Origin: a virus
Virus record (IMG/VR): IMGVR_UViG_3300034092_004681
Coordinates: 1-40,191 of that record
Length of the DNA: 40,191 nucleotides
Reading direction: 5' to 3' (one strand)
Made by a program: the position numbers and the translations under genes. Shown here piece after piece: positions 19,025-26,906 of the stretch. The notes beneath the pieces are model-generated. The model searched no databases. It had not been told where the DNA came from and saw only the letters and a list, made by a program, of their open reading frames with translations. The first letter of the stretch is position 1. Each line of letters begins with the position of its first letter.

Positions 19025-20226
19025 TTCAGTTTACAGCGCAAAACCTTCATATCGTCCCAACCGTTTGAATCTACCACCAAGGTAAGAATCCCAGTCGGGG
19101 CGTCAACTCCAGCAACTTCCTTATACCACTGAGAGCCACCATCAAGGCTTGGGGCCTGGATATGCGTTCTTGCACCATGCGTTGACATCGCAAGGTGATG
19201 GTAGTGGCCCGTCAAGAGAAGCGTGGCATCGGATACAGGCTGCATGCCAAGAGCCTGCTTTGCCCACCAATTCTCCACTTTTCCTACTGCATTGCTGCCG
19301 CCTCGTCGAGCCTGATGCCCGTGGGCAAGCCCAACCACCGTCCCGTAGACGTCAAGCGTCAGGGTCAAGTCATTCTTTGGAATCACAAACTTGACGTGTC
19401 CAAATGCGTCTGGATTGGCGGAAAGAATCTCTGCCACCTGCTCAAACACGGCAACGTCGTCATTGTCTCCAAAGGTTGTAAACGCCTTACCGCCTCGCCT
19501 GTTTTCACCATGGTTCCCAGGCACGCAAGCAACGATCACCTCTGGGGCAAACTTAGACCACTGCATAATGGCCTTCGTAACCAGCCTTCGGGCAACCGTA
19601 ATTTGCTCTCGACGATCAAGGTCTGCCTGGAACGCCTGCATGTCGTAGTGCCCGTCGCAGTTCTCGATGATGTCACCGAGGCCAACAACAACTAAACGTG
19701 ATAGCGGCCTGCCAAACTTCCTTAGTTCCTTCCAGCGATTTTCAACCTCATTAATCCCAGCAAGGAATCGTTCAACAATCTTGACGCTTCCGCCGTTTTC
19801 GCCCTTGCCGAGCTGCAGGTCTGATATCGCGACAATCATTGCGCTACCGTCTGATGAAACCTCTGGCCTGGAGAACTTGTGCTTCTTAATCTCCTCAACC
19901 ATCTCCTGGACATCTGAGCCCATCGAGGCGACCTTTCGGACAACCTTGCCCTTCCATTGTCGATTCAATACGCCAAGCGTGTCTCCCCAGACATTGAATA
20001 GCACTGGCTCAACAACCTCAAAGTGTTCAGGGTCAAGACCCCAAACTCTAAGAACCGTTGCCCAGTCTGGTGCATTTTCTGCTGGCATTCCAGTGGTCGT
20101 AACAGTCCCCTCGTTGCCGTTCCACTGCACGCCTGGCTCCCACCCTTCTGGGTGTTGTCGCCTTGGCTTTTTTGCGTTTTCCATATCTCGCTGAACCGCG
20201 AGTATTTTTTCAAATTCTTCGCTCAT
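19021..20226 (-). CDS. Calcineurin-like metallophosphoesterase, 401 aa
   Basis: Metal-dependent phosphoesterase of the Mre11/SbcD-like superfamily. Motifs in order: D136-x-Q138 (ISDLQLGK), G184-D185 (GLGDIIEN), G237-N-H-G-E241 (VPGNHGEN), H302-x-H304 (AHGHQ) and GHYHH at 340-344. The first motif has Gln where His is usual. The N-terminal 125 residues (QHPEGWEPGVQWNGNEGTVTTTG) are a phage-specific extension, partly a small DNA-binding-like region (WATVLRVWGLDPEHFEVV). Similar proteins occur in actinobacteriophages beside an HTH gene, as here (ATGA overlap). Likely a DNA nuclease or phosphatase in DNA processing. Confidence 0.85.
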   Translation of the reverse strand: MSEEFEKILAVQRDMENAKKPRRQHPEGWEPGVQWNGNEGTVTTTGMPAENAPDWATVLRVWGLDPEHFEVVEPVLFNVWGDTLGVLNRQWKGKVVRKVASMGSDVQEMVEEIKKHKFSRPEVSSDGSAMIVAISDLQLGKGENGGSVKIVERFLAGINEVENRWKELRKFGRPLSRLVVVGLGDIIENCDGHYDMQAFQADLDRREQITVARRLVTKAIMQWSKFAPEVIVACVPGNHGENRRGGKAFTTFGDNDDVAVFEQVAEILSANPDAFGHVKFVIPKNDLTLTLDVYGTVVGLAHGHQARRGGSNAVGKVENWWAKQALGMQPVSDATLLLTGHYHHLAMSTHGARTHIQAPSLDGGSQWYKEVAGVDAPTGILTLVVDSNGWDDMKVLRCKLN

Positions 20227-20465
20227 CGTTCACACCCGCACTGACCGCGACGATGCCGAGACATCGTATGCGGCTTCACGGAATATCCTTTCTGACCCAG
20301 CCAGCGAGCGATCGCAGTCGACTGAATCGTTTCGTCTTTCATCGCCTCCTTGAAGGCGGTTTGCTCTTGAACGGCAAGACGCGTGTACGTCAAGCCGATT
20401 GCGCACGATGGGCCCTTCTTTGCGGAGTCCTTGCGCATTTCATCTAGCATGTCACTAACTGACAT
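20223..20465 (-). CDS. Small HTH DNA-binding protein, 80 aa
   Basis: ATG has AAGGAG six bases upstream. A longer reading to a TTG is possible but would cover the ribosome site. The sequence pattern CAIGLTYTRLAVQEQTAFKEAM..STAIARWLGQKGYSVKPHTMSRHRRGQCGCER is a helix-turn-helix followed by a basic RHRRG and a Cys-x-Cys end. I recognise this as a widespread actinobacteriophage protein type of uncertain role, sometimes proposed as a regulator or small terminase subunit. It is transcribed from the promoter at 20513-20541 together with the metallophosphoesterase. Confidence 0.75.
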   Translation of the reverse strand: MSVSDMLDEMRKDSAKKGPSCAIGLTYTRLAVQEQTAFKEAMKDETIQSTAIARWLGQKGYSVKPHTMSRHRRGQCGCER

Positions 20466-20512
20466 TTCCATCTCCTTCAACCTTTACCTTGGCATACAGG
20501 CCAAGTAAAATG

Positions 20513-20541
20513 ATCATAACAAATAGACGAAAAGTTTTCAA
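20513..20541 (-). promoter_or_regulatory. Sigma-70-type promoter for the HTH and phosphoesterase genes
   Basis: On the minus strand TTGAAA (20541-20536), a 17-nt spacer and TATGAT (20518-20513) form a near-consensus vegetative promoter. It lies 20 bp after a strong terminator and about 50 bp before the HTH start, exactly where a new transcript is needed. Confidence 0.75.
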
Positions 20542-20560
20542 CATACGTGTGGATAAAGAA

Positions 20561-20588
20561 AGACCCCCAGGGTTTCCCCTGGGGGTCT
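20561..20588 (-). terminator. Rho-independent terminator after the 41-aa basic protein
   Basis: A perfect 12-bp stem (AGACCCCCAGGG / CCCTGGGGGTCT) with a 4-nt loop. On the minus strand it is followed by TTCTTT. It ends the lysis transcript and separates it from the promoter at 20513-20541. The plus-strand side also has T-rich sequence, so it may work both ways. Confidence 0.85.
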
Positions 20589-20594
20589 TCTATA

Positions 20595-20720
20595 TTATCG
20601 AGAGAAGATTCGGGCTAGTAGGCCCTTCTTTGCCTTGGGCTTTGGTGCCTTTGGCGCTGCCTTCTTCGATGGAGAAGCCTTTTTTGCTGCTGGCTTCTTT
20701 GTCTTCTTAGTTGCTGCCAT
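20595..20720 (-). CDS. Lys/Ala/Pro-rich histone-H1-like micro-protein, 41 aa
   Basis: ATG follows GGGACGG, and the stop is 7 bp before the terminator stem. MAATKKTKKPAAKKASPSKK continues with the same composition and ends GLLARIFSR. Nearly half the residues are Lys or Arg with Pro/Ala, as in histone H1 C-terminal tails and bacterial HU/Hc-like tails. It has no acidic residue. It could bind DNA, RNA or membrane lipids; the terminal LLARIF is amphipathic. It is the last gene of the endolysin-holin transcript, which places it late in infection. Confidence 0.65.
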   Translation of the reverse strand: MAATKKTKKPAAKKASPSKKAAPKAPKPKAKKGLLARIFSR

Positions 20721-20767
20721 GTCAATTACCGTCCCTTTCTCGGCCATTTGGCCGTGGAACGAGTATA

Positions 20768-21163
20768 TCAGACTCGCGGCTTGGTGTCTTCCTCGTCGTC
20801 AAGCGAGCCATAAGCCTCATTGGCGAGGCTCCCTGCAAGCTCGTCAGCGATTCCGTCTCCGTCGGTATCGATAGCAGTTCCCTGAATGTGGGACGTGGAA
20901 GCCTTCTCGGCTGCAACGGCCTTCGCCTTGCCTACCCCAAACTTTCCGTCCTCTGGGTTGAGGGCGCGGACGATAACCTGTAGGCACGCTGCCAGACCAG
21001 CTGAAACAACCGTTCGGAAGTCGCCGCCGCTGATGTCAAGAAGCGGGATGCCAAGACCAAGAGCAACGGCAATCGAGGTTGCGATAAAGGCACGGGCGGC
21101 CTCCAGGAGCATCTCGTCGATTCCGGTGTTGTCTTTAATCCAAATAATTGCGCTCTTAATCAT
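20768..21163 (-). CDS. Holin of actinobacteriophage type, 131 aa
   Basis: Two hydrophobic segments (about residues 22-44 and 50-68) are followed by the ALNPED motif and a soluble tail, the arrangement of many actinophage holins. Holins make pores that release the endolysin and set lysis time. The gene lies directly downstream of the endolysin (15-bp gap with GAGAGG before ATG). Unusual is DTDGDGIADE at 99-108 in the tail, matching a D-x-D-x-D-G-x-x-D calcium-binding loop as in thrombospondin type-3 or dockerin repeats, in a helical acidic tail. Confidence 0.75.
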   Translation of the reverse strand: MIKSAIIWIKDNTGIDEMLLEAARAFIATSIAVALGLGIPLLDISGGDFRTVVSAGLAACLQVIVRALNPEDGKFGVGKAKAVAAEKASTSHIQGTAIDTDGDGIADELAGSLANEAYGSLDDEEDTKPRV

Positions 21164-21178
21164 TATTCAAAATCCTCT

Positions 21179-21802
21179 CTACTTCTTCTCAATGATGATG
21201 ACATGCTTGAAGGGCGGGGCGTTGTGCTCTCCGGAGACCCTCTTGGAGTCCGCAATAGCCTTGAGCTGCGCCTCGGTCACGTTGACCGCAAACTGCTCCT
21301 TGCCCTTGCCTGAACGCGTTGGGCACGCCCACATCCAGCCCTCTACGGGGTCCCACGCAGCGCAGGTCATATGACCATAGCCAGCGGTGATGTGCGACTT
21401 GTCCTTCTTTGCCCAGTATCTCGCCCAGCCAGCATGCCAGGCGCTTACTTCGACTTCCTTCGGGTAGCCAATCGGCTGCTGCACCCACACGGCAAGCGCG
21501 GCGCCCTTCTTGCAGCTATTCACGACATCGGCCCAATCCTTTGCCCATCGGGCATTTGCACCAAGCTGCTTGGCGGTCTTGATAAGGTCGCCAAGGGACG
21601 ATCCGTTGTCGGATACACCCTGCTTGTCCTTGTGGCCGGTTGCGGACTCCTTTGCCTTGATTCCGTCCGCGGCAGAGAAATCCTTGCCAGGAGCATATTG
21701 ATAGACCCAGGAAACAGCAGCGGCGACGCTGGATGGACCGCAGTCGTCCAGAATTCCGCCCTTTTCCTCGTGGTCCAGCTGAGACTTAACCTTAAGCTTC
21801 AT
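21179..21802 (-). CDS. C39-like cysteine peptidase endolysin, 207 aa
   Basis: Papain-like peptidase of the C39 type. Cys21 lies in DDCGPSSVAAAVSW, His144 in AGYGHMTCAAWD, and Asp151 (or a later polar residue) could complete the triad; a WMWACPT strand follows. Similar domains form the N-terminal peptidase of mycobacteriophage LysA enzymes and cut peptidoglycan stem peptides. No separate cell-wall-binding domain is present, so it is a single-domain lysin. AGGGGG lies six bases before ATG. Pairing with the holin supports a lysis role. A tail-associated protease is less likely because there is no structural fusion. Confidence 0.75.
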   Translation of the reverse strand: MKLKVKSQLDHEEKGGILDDCGPSSVAAAVSWVYQYAPGKDFSAADGIKAKESATGHKDKQGVSDNGSSLGDLIKTAKQLGANARWAKDWADVVNSCKKGAALAVWVQQPIGYPKEVEVSAWHAGWARYWAKKDKSHITAGYGHMTCAAWDPVEGWMWACPTRSGKGKEQFAVNVTEAQLKAIADSKRVSGEHNAPPFKHVIIIEKK

Positions 21803-21846
21803 CTGAAACCCCCTAACTAGAACCCCATTTGAGGCTATGTCATTTT

Positions 21847-21867
21847 ACCAGCGCAAGGCTGGTTTTT
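21847..21867 (+). terminator. Hairpin followed by T-run, rightward orientation
   Basis: ACCAGC-GCAAG-GCTGGT (21847-21863) continues into TTTT on the plus strand. The minus strand lacks a T-run after the stem, so it would mainly stop rightward (antisense) transcripts entering the tail genes. It lies in the 100-bp gap between fibre and endolysin genes. Confidence 0.5.
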
Positions 21868-21925
21868 CTAGCCCTCCAGTTCTGCGACGCCAAGGCCCAG
21901 TCTTAACCCTCTAGTTCTGCGACTC
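21868..21925. repeat. Duplicated 3' end of the fibre gene
   Basis: The segment 21870-21889 repeats 21906-21925 with few changes. On the minus strand both read GTCGCAGAACT-G/A-GAGGG followed by a stop, so both encode VAELEG and a stop codon. The outer copy is a relic lying beyond the real stop. This suggests recombination at the fibre end. Confidence 0.7.
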
Positions 21926-24900
21926 GAGATTCCAGCAGGTCAATCTTTTTGATCGCTTCACGAAGGGCCCCAATAACGTAAATAAGCGTATTCCCCGCCA
22001 TTACCTCTTGATACACAGGATCTCCGTTTTCGTCAACCTGATCCTTGTATCCAGTTACGGCAATAGGAATGTGGGGCTGAAGCTCGTGGGCAACGAAGCC
22101 GAGTACATTTTCATCAGAGTCCATATAGGTATAAAGTCTTGGCTGTATGTTCTTAATGATATATGTAAAATCAATTTCTTCTTCTGCATTTCTTATGTTT
22201 GACTTTAGCCTATAGTCAGACGCTGTAGTGAATACAGGGGAACTTCCTGCCCCGACCATGTTTATACCGCCTCTAGTTTCCACCACTGACGCCCCGGTGT
22301 TTCCGGCAAATCTGGCAAATTCTATAGCCCTCACAGCGGTAGTTGCAGAACCCGTCCAGCCCCTGACTATCTGAAGAACATGTTCTGAGGCAGTAAGGCT
22401 TGTCCTTCTAATGGCCGTAGCGCCGCCAGACGATACGTACATTCCATTTAGACCACTTCCCACGGAATAAGTCTCTCCGACTAAATCCCCAGTATTAACG
22501 CCGTTTGTTTGAAGAAATGAGTTTCCAGTTATGCTCCCATTATTTACTGTCTCTATGTCTCCATCAACATAAAGGATCACATTTCCAGACCCAGCAGTGT
22601 TTTCAACGACGATACGACCAGCAACGGTGTCGCTTCCGCGAATCGTTCCTCGGCGCGTGCCGTCGCTAACGTCAGCATCCGACTCGTAGACATCAAATCG
22701 TTTGGCTTCAACAACACTACCTCTAAAGTTGGCAAATCCGTTTTCAAGCTGAAGTCTTGAAGTGAATGTTCCACCTGCCCCTGCGGAAGCAGCTGATGTC
22801 GCCCCGAGGTGTAAAATTCCTCCGCTGGCTGCGGCGACATCGCCCTGGGTACCGTCCCCCTTTGTCACGACAGCTGGCGAAAGTGTCCCGTCGGAACTCC
22901 TGTTTTGAAATGTTGCCGCAGCAGTGATATTAAGAGATGTACCGGTAATGCTGCCACCTGTAATAGTGACACTCGATGCAGTTACGGCACCAGCGGCGCT
23001 TACCCTGAACGGGGCAGATGCGGCGGTTGCGTTGCCAGCAAAGAATGGGAACGTCCCTGGTGCCATTCCAACCGCGCTTGAACCAGACCCGGCAGTCAGC
23101 GATGAGGCATTGATGTCAAATCCGCCGATTGTTCCTGAGCCCGCAGTAATTTCACCGGTAAAACTTCCAGATGTTGCAGTAATGGCCCCGCTAATGTTGG
23201 CGCTTGTAGCGGTAATCTGCCCAGTGTTACTGACGGTAAAATACGTTGAGGTAATTGCATTTGTTCCGCTATTGACCAGAGAGGCCCCGTATGGCAGAAC
23301 CTCTGTCTCCGCAACAGTTGCGCTTGTCCCGACAGTGTATGAAAACTTAGTTGCAGTGGGCGCTGGGCTTGCAAGGATTGTAAATGTTCCGTTGAACGGA
23401 GCGCCGACCTCTGTTATCTTTACGATATTTCCCGAAGAGTACCCGTGATTGGCTGTCGTTGTAAGCGTTGCAGTCGTTCCCGACTGAGCCTTATGGGAAA
23501 CATCCCGAAGATTACCGACTCCAAATCTTGAGTCAATAACCAGGGCGCCGGACTTTATGACCGAGGCGTCCAGCCCTGCGGTCGAAATAAGCCCTGCGGT
23601 GATGCTGTTTGCAACGACATCCGATGACCCGATTGCGTTTTCCCACGCCCCGCCAACGCCAACCTTTCTCAGCCCTGGAGGTGTTCCGCCAAGGTGGTAA
23701 ACGATTGTTCCTTCGGTGTACGAGGCGCTCGGGAGGGTCGGAAGCGTCGGGCCGCTGAATATCTCTATCGCCTTGAGGCTTGATACAAGCTTTTCCGCAG
23801 TAATTGACCCGTCCGCAACTGTAACCGTCGGCTCGTTTGGCTCTGTTGGACTGCTTACTTCAGTAAACGAGCTTGCAGTAAGGTCGCTTGAGAGTGAGCG
23901 TACCTTATAGCGATACTGAAGGGCGTTTGTTAGCCCGCCGTCGTTTACATATGTTGCTTTTGTATTTTGAACAGTTCTAAAGTCTGTAAAATTGTAATAG
24001 ACGTAGCCGCTGACGCTTGTGGTTGAAATTGTTCCGCTTGTAAGCGATGCAAACGTAAAGCTTGTTGTTGTCGTTGAGGCGACAGACCACTGGCCCTCAA
24101 GCGCCATGATGTTGGTTGCTGTTGGCTCAAGGTCAATTCTTATTACGTCACTGACTACAAGGCCATGATTTACGGCAGTTGTAACAGTTACTGTCGACCC
24201 GCTTCTTGAAATCTCAGAGATTGCCCTAAATATCGCGTCTTGCCGCTGAATTTCAAATGAGGCGAGTTTTTTGTTTACTTCCCTAGTCTCATCAAAAGAC
24301 CAGGAAACAGCAACAGATTTGTCGTTTGCGGAAACAGTTAAATCCGAAGGAATATCTGGCGTTGGAGGGACCGGATTTACATCATCAATTTCCCTGATTC
24401 TCTCGCTAAGCCTGATAAAAGCGCTTCTCTGCAGCCTTACATCGCCACCTACGGTTATTGTATAGACGATATCCATGCCAAGCATTTTTGCGGCAACAGA
24501 TTTTACGATCATTGGTTTTGCAATTTCCATCGTATTCCATATAAATGGAATCACGTCTCCAACTTCAGGAACTGGATACACTGAGTCGGACGCGTTTCTC
24601 GGCCTCATCTCAAACGTGTATGACTCTATAGGCAGCCCGTTTTCTTTCCAGTACCCCTCGGCAGAAAGCTCTGCGTCGGCAAGCGTTTCTACCCTTTCGT
24701 CGGTAATTGCCGCCTCTACAATTTTTCCGTTTGTCGCCCAGATTCCTGGCACAAAGTCGTAGTCGACATACTGAACTGGATTGCCGCTCGTATCCGTTAG
24801 TGCAACTTTGTTTCCGCTTGAGTCTCTTGTCCTAAACACGGCATAGAGGTGCAGCCTGTTAGCAGTGTTTCCGGACTCTACTGGGCTGCTTGGCACCTCC

Positions 24901-26906
24901 ATTTCATAGATCGGAATGGTGTACGTATTTAAATCCTCAAAGTCCCCATAGCCCATAGCCCCAGTGATCTTGATTACGCTCCAGTCAGTGAAGCTTACCG
25001 ATCCGCTCTGGCTGCTTGTGCACTCACCGACCAATCCAATATACGCCGCGGATGAATTTGATACATGTGCAACTTTCCAAAGCTTCTCCCACTGACCAGC
25101 TGCATATAGGTTTCCAATCGAGTGTCTTGATATCTCTGTTCCTGAAGCGTCATAAAACGCGTAGTGGGCATCAAGCCTGTTAACGTGATTGCTTGCCTTG
25201 GCGCGAACAGAGATAAAATAATCTTCGTTATGGACCACCGGAATTCTGTTTGCAGATGCTGTTGATATCGCTGTTCCCGAGGTGCTGCTTGTAACCGTGT
25301 ACCCAGCCCCGTACGGGCCGCTCGTTGAAGATCCAATTGTAAACCCTGAGGCGGTGGTCCAGCCGTCGATATTCCCGTCGTAAAGCCCGTTAACGACAAG
25401 CTCTTTTGGTGTTTTTGCACGATAGTGAAGCCTGCAAGAATAGGCGCCACCCCCGTCAAACGACCCCTTGTCAACCCAGTACTCGGCTCCAGTCTTTTCG
25501 GAGATATAGTCGAGTATGTTTCTAATCGTTCGTCCGCCATACTGCTCGGCATTTGGCGTGTCGCTCTCCTGGAAGTAGGGACTAAACCTGTACTGTGTGT
25601 CCACGGCCTCAACGTACGTGCTGGTGTCGAGTCCGATTTCGCTAACCCATGAGTTATCGAAAAGCCCACCAAAGACTGAGATCGGATACAGCCATCCACG
25701 AACGTTGTCTGCCCCAACACCAAGCCTGTAGTTGTTTCCGCCAACCGTGTATATCTCACCATCGGCCCAGCCCCTCGCGGATGAGCTCGTCAAAACAGTT
25801 GGGGATTCAACGGTTGATAGAGATCCGACAAGCGCTGATCCCCCAGAGGTGAGATACGCGCCAGTGATGGTCGCAGAGCCGTCATCGCCAACGCTGTCGT
25901 ATGTGATTTTTGTGCTATTTGGAACAGCTTTGACAAGGGCAAAGTCCGTTTGGGCAACAGAGAACCCAGGCGTTTGCGGAATAGATACAACAATCGGGTC
26001 TTCAACTGAAAGCCCGTGTGCTGATGATGTTGTTATCTCAACAACATTGGATGTTCTTGTTGCCGCAGTAATCGTCTTTTGCGATGTAAGTGTGTTTGCC
26101 GTCTTGCCTAGATATTCAACATTCTGCGTGCCAGATCCTGAGGCAGACGTTCTTTTTACATATATCCTGACGCTGTCTGCAGATCCCGGGTTTTTCCATT
26201 TTATCTTCAGCCTCTGTGTGCCTGTTCCCGCAGACAGCGCAAGTGAAACCGCCTTTGTGACCGGTCCATACTGAGGCGTTGCGGAGTCTCTGCCGGTCAT
26301 TGTGGAGTTTCTTGCCTGAGCTCGAACCTCGTAGGTTCCGTCGGATAGATTCCCACCAGTAGACTCAGACGAGAGCGAGAGCCCGTCAATCTGCCCGACC
26401 ACAGAGGGAAGCGAGGCGGAAGAAGTGTATGTGGTTGTTCCACCGTATATTACGTCAATATCTCTGGAATCTCTTGGGGCATAGTAGTCGGCAACAACGT
26501 GCTCTTCAAGTATTGCGGTATTGTCGGCGCACTCAACATCCTGAATGATGCTTCCGCCCTGTCGGTTGCTAGATATTCTTGTGATAATCCCGGCAAACAA
26601 AGCAGTGTCTGGAGATGTTTCAACATCAACAATCCTGATTTCTGCCCTGTTTGGAATCTCTATCAAGAACGACTCATCCGCTATCGCCGCATTTAACTTT
26701 TCAGCAAACGTTGCCCCAGCGTATCCGGATACTTCGGTTGACGACTTTGGAAGAATTGTCCATACCGGAACTCGAGCGTTAGCGCTGGTGCCTTCGCTGT
26801 TTGATTCCCAGGAAAGATTTTCATAATCGACCCGGCCGCTAATGTCATAAAAAGCAGCAGTCTCTCCTTCGTACTTAAGCTTTACCAGTACTCTTACCGA
26901 AGCCAT
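21903..26906 (-). CDS. Tail hub / receptor-binding fibre with S74 chaperone domain, 1667 aa
   Basis: It directly follows the tape measure gene (0-bp gap). N-terminal 1-250: hub (Tal/gp27-like) features such as NRAEIRIVDVETSPDTALFAGIITRIS. FCCH-type repeats (HGL/HGY..G..V.I pattern) are near 282-360, 890-960 and 1135-1208. About 500-645 (NGLYDGNIDGWTTASGF..SFTDWSVI) is a jelly-roll carbohydrate-binding-like module. FN3 is near 840-1025 (PVPPTPDIPSDLTVSANDKSVAVSW). A Gly/Ser/Thr-rich beta-helical shaft (SGAITATSGSFTGEITAGSG) follows. The end (about 1560-1667: SDYRLKSNI..YVIGALREAIKKIDLLESRVAELEG) is a Peptidase_S74 intramolecular chaperone that trimerises the fibre and cuts itself off, with the Ser-Lys dyad in SDYRLK. 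Host recognition protein. Confidence 0.8.
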   Translation of the reverse strand: MASVRVLVKLKYEGETAAFYDISGRVDYENLSWESNSEGTSANARVPVWTILPKSSTEVSGYAGATFAEKLNAAIADESFLIEIPNRAEIRIVDVETSPDTALFAGIITRISSNRQGGSIIQDVECADNTAILEEHVVADYYAPRDSRDIDVIYGGTTTYTSSASLPSVVGQIDGLSLSSESTGGNLSDGTYEVRAQARNSTMTGRDSATPQYGPVTKAVSLALSAGTGTQRLKIKWKNPGSADSVRIYVKRTSASGSGTQNVEYLGKTANTLTSQKTITAATRTSNVVEITTSSAHGLSVEDPIVVSIPQTPGFSVAQTDFALVKAVPNSTKITYDSVGDDGSATITGAYLTSGGSALVGSLSTVESPTVLTSSSARGWADGEIYTVGGNNYRLGVGADNVRGWLYPISVFGGLFDNSWVSEIGLDTSTYVEAVDTQYRFSPYFQESDTPNAEQYGGRTIRNILDYISEKTGAEYWVDKGSFDGGGAYSCRLHYRAKTPKELVVNGLYDGNIDGWTTASGFTIGSSTSGPYGAGYTVTSSTSGTAISTASANRIPVVHNEDYFISVRAKASNHVNRLDAHYAFYDASGTEISRHSIGNLYAAGQWEKLWKVAHVSNSSAAYIGLVGECTSSQSGSVSFTDWSVIKITGAMGYGDFEDLNTYTIPIYEMEVPSSPVESGNTANRLHLYAVFRTRDSSGNKVALTDTSGNPVQYVDYDFVPGIWATNGKIVEAAITDERVETLADAELSAEGYWKENGLPIESYTFEMRPRNASDSVYPVPEVGDVIPFIWNTMEIAKPMIVKSVAAKMLGMDIVYTITVGGDVRLQRSAFIRLSERIREIDDVNPVPPTPDIPSDLTVSANDKSVAVSWSFDETREVNKKLASFEIQRQDAIFRAISEISRSGSTVTVTTAVNHGLVVSDVIRIDLEPTATNIMALEGQWSVASTTTTSFTFASLTSGTISTTSVSGYVYYNFTDFRTVQNTKATYVNDGGLTNALQYRYKVRSLSSDLTASSFTEVSSPTEPNEPTVTVADGSITAEKLVSSLKAIEIFSGPTLPTLPSASYTEGTIVYHLGGTPPGLRKVGVGGAWENAIGSSDVVANSITAGLISTAGLDASVIKSGALVIDSRFGVGNLRDVSHKAQSGTTATLTTTANHGYSSGNIVKITEVGAPFNGTFTILASPAPTATKFSYTVGTSATVAETEVLPYGASLVNSGTNAITSTYFTVSNTGQITATSANISGAITATSGSFTGEITAGSGTIGGFDINASSLTAGSGSSAVGMAPGTFPFFAGNATAASAPFRVSAAGAVTASSVTITGGSITGTSLNITAAATFQNRSSDGTLSPAVVTKGDGTQGDVAAASGGILHLGATSAASAGAGGTFTSRLQLENGFANFRGSVVEAKRFDVYESDADVSDGTRRGTIRGSDTVAGRIVVENTAGSGNVILYVDGDIETVNNGSITGNSFLQTNGVNTGDLVGETYSVGSGLNGMYVSSGGATAIRRTSLTASEHVLQIVRGWTGSATTAVRAIEFARFAGNTGASVVETRGGINMVGAGSSPVFTTASDYRLKSNIRNAEEEIDFTYIIKNIQPRLYTYMDSDENVLGFVAHELQPHIPIAVTGYKDQVDENGDPVYQEVMAGNTLIYVIGALREAIKKIDLLESRVAELEG

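Noticed and set aside
24995-25762. Minus-strand frame of 255 residues in the fibre region
   Set aside because: Out-of-frame shadow of the fibre gene, Thr/Arg/Ser-rich with no recognisable domain.
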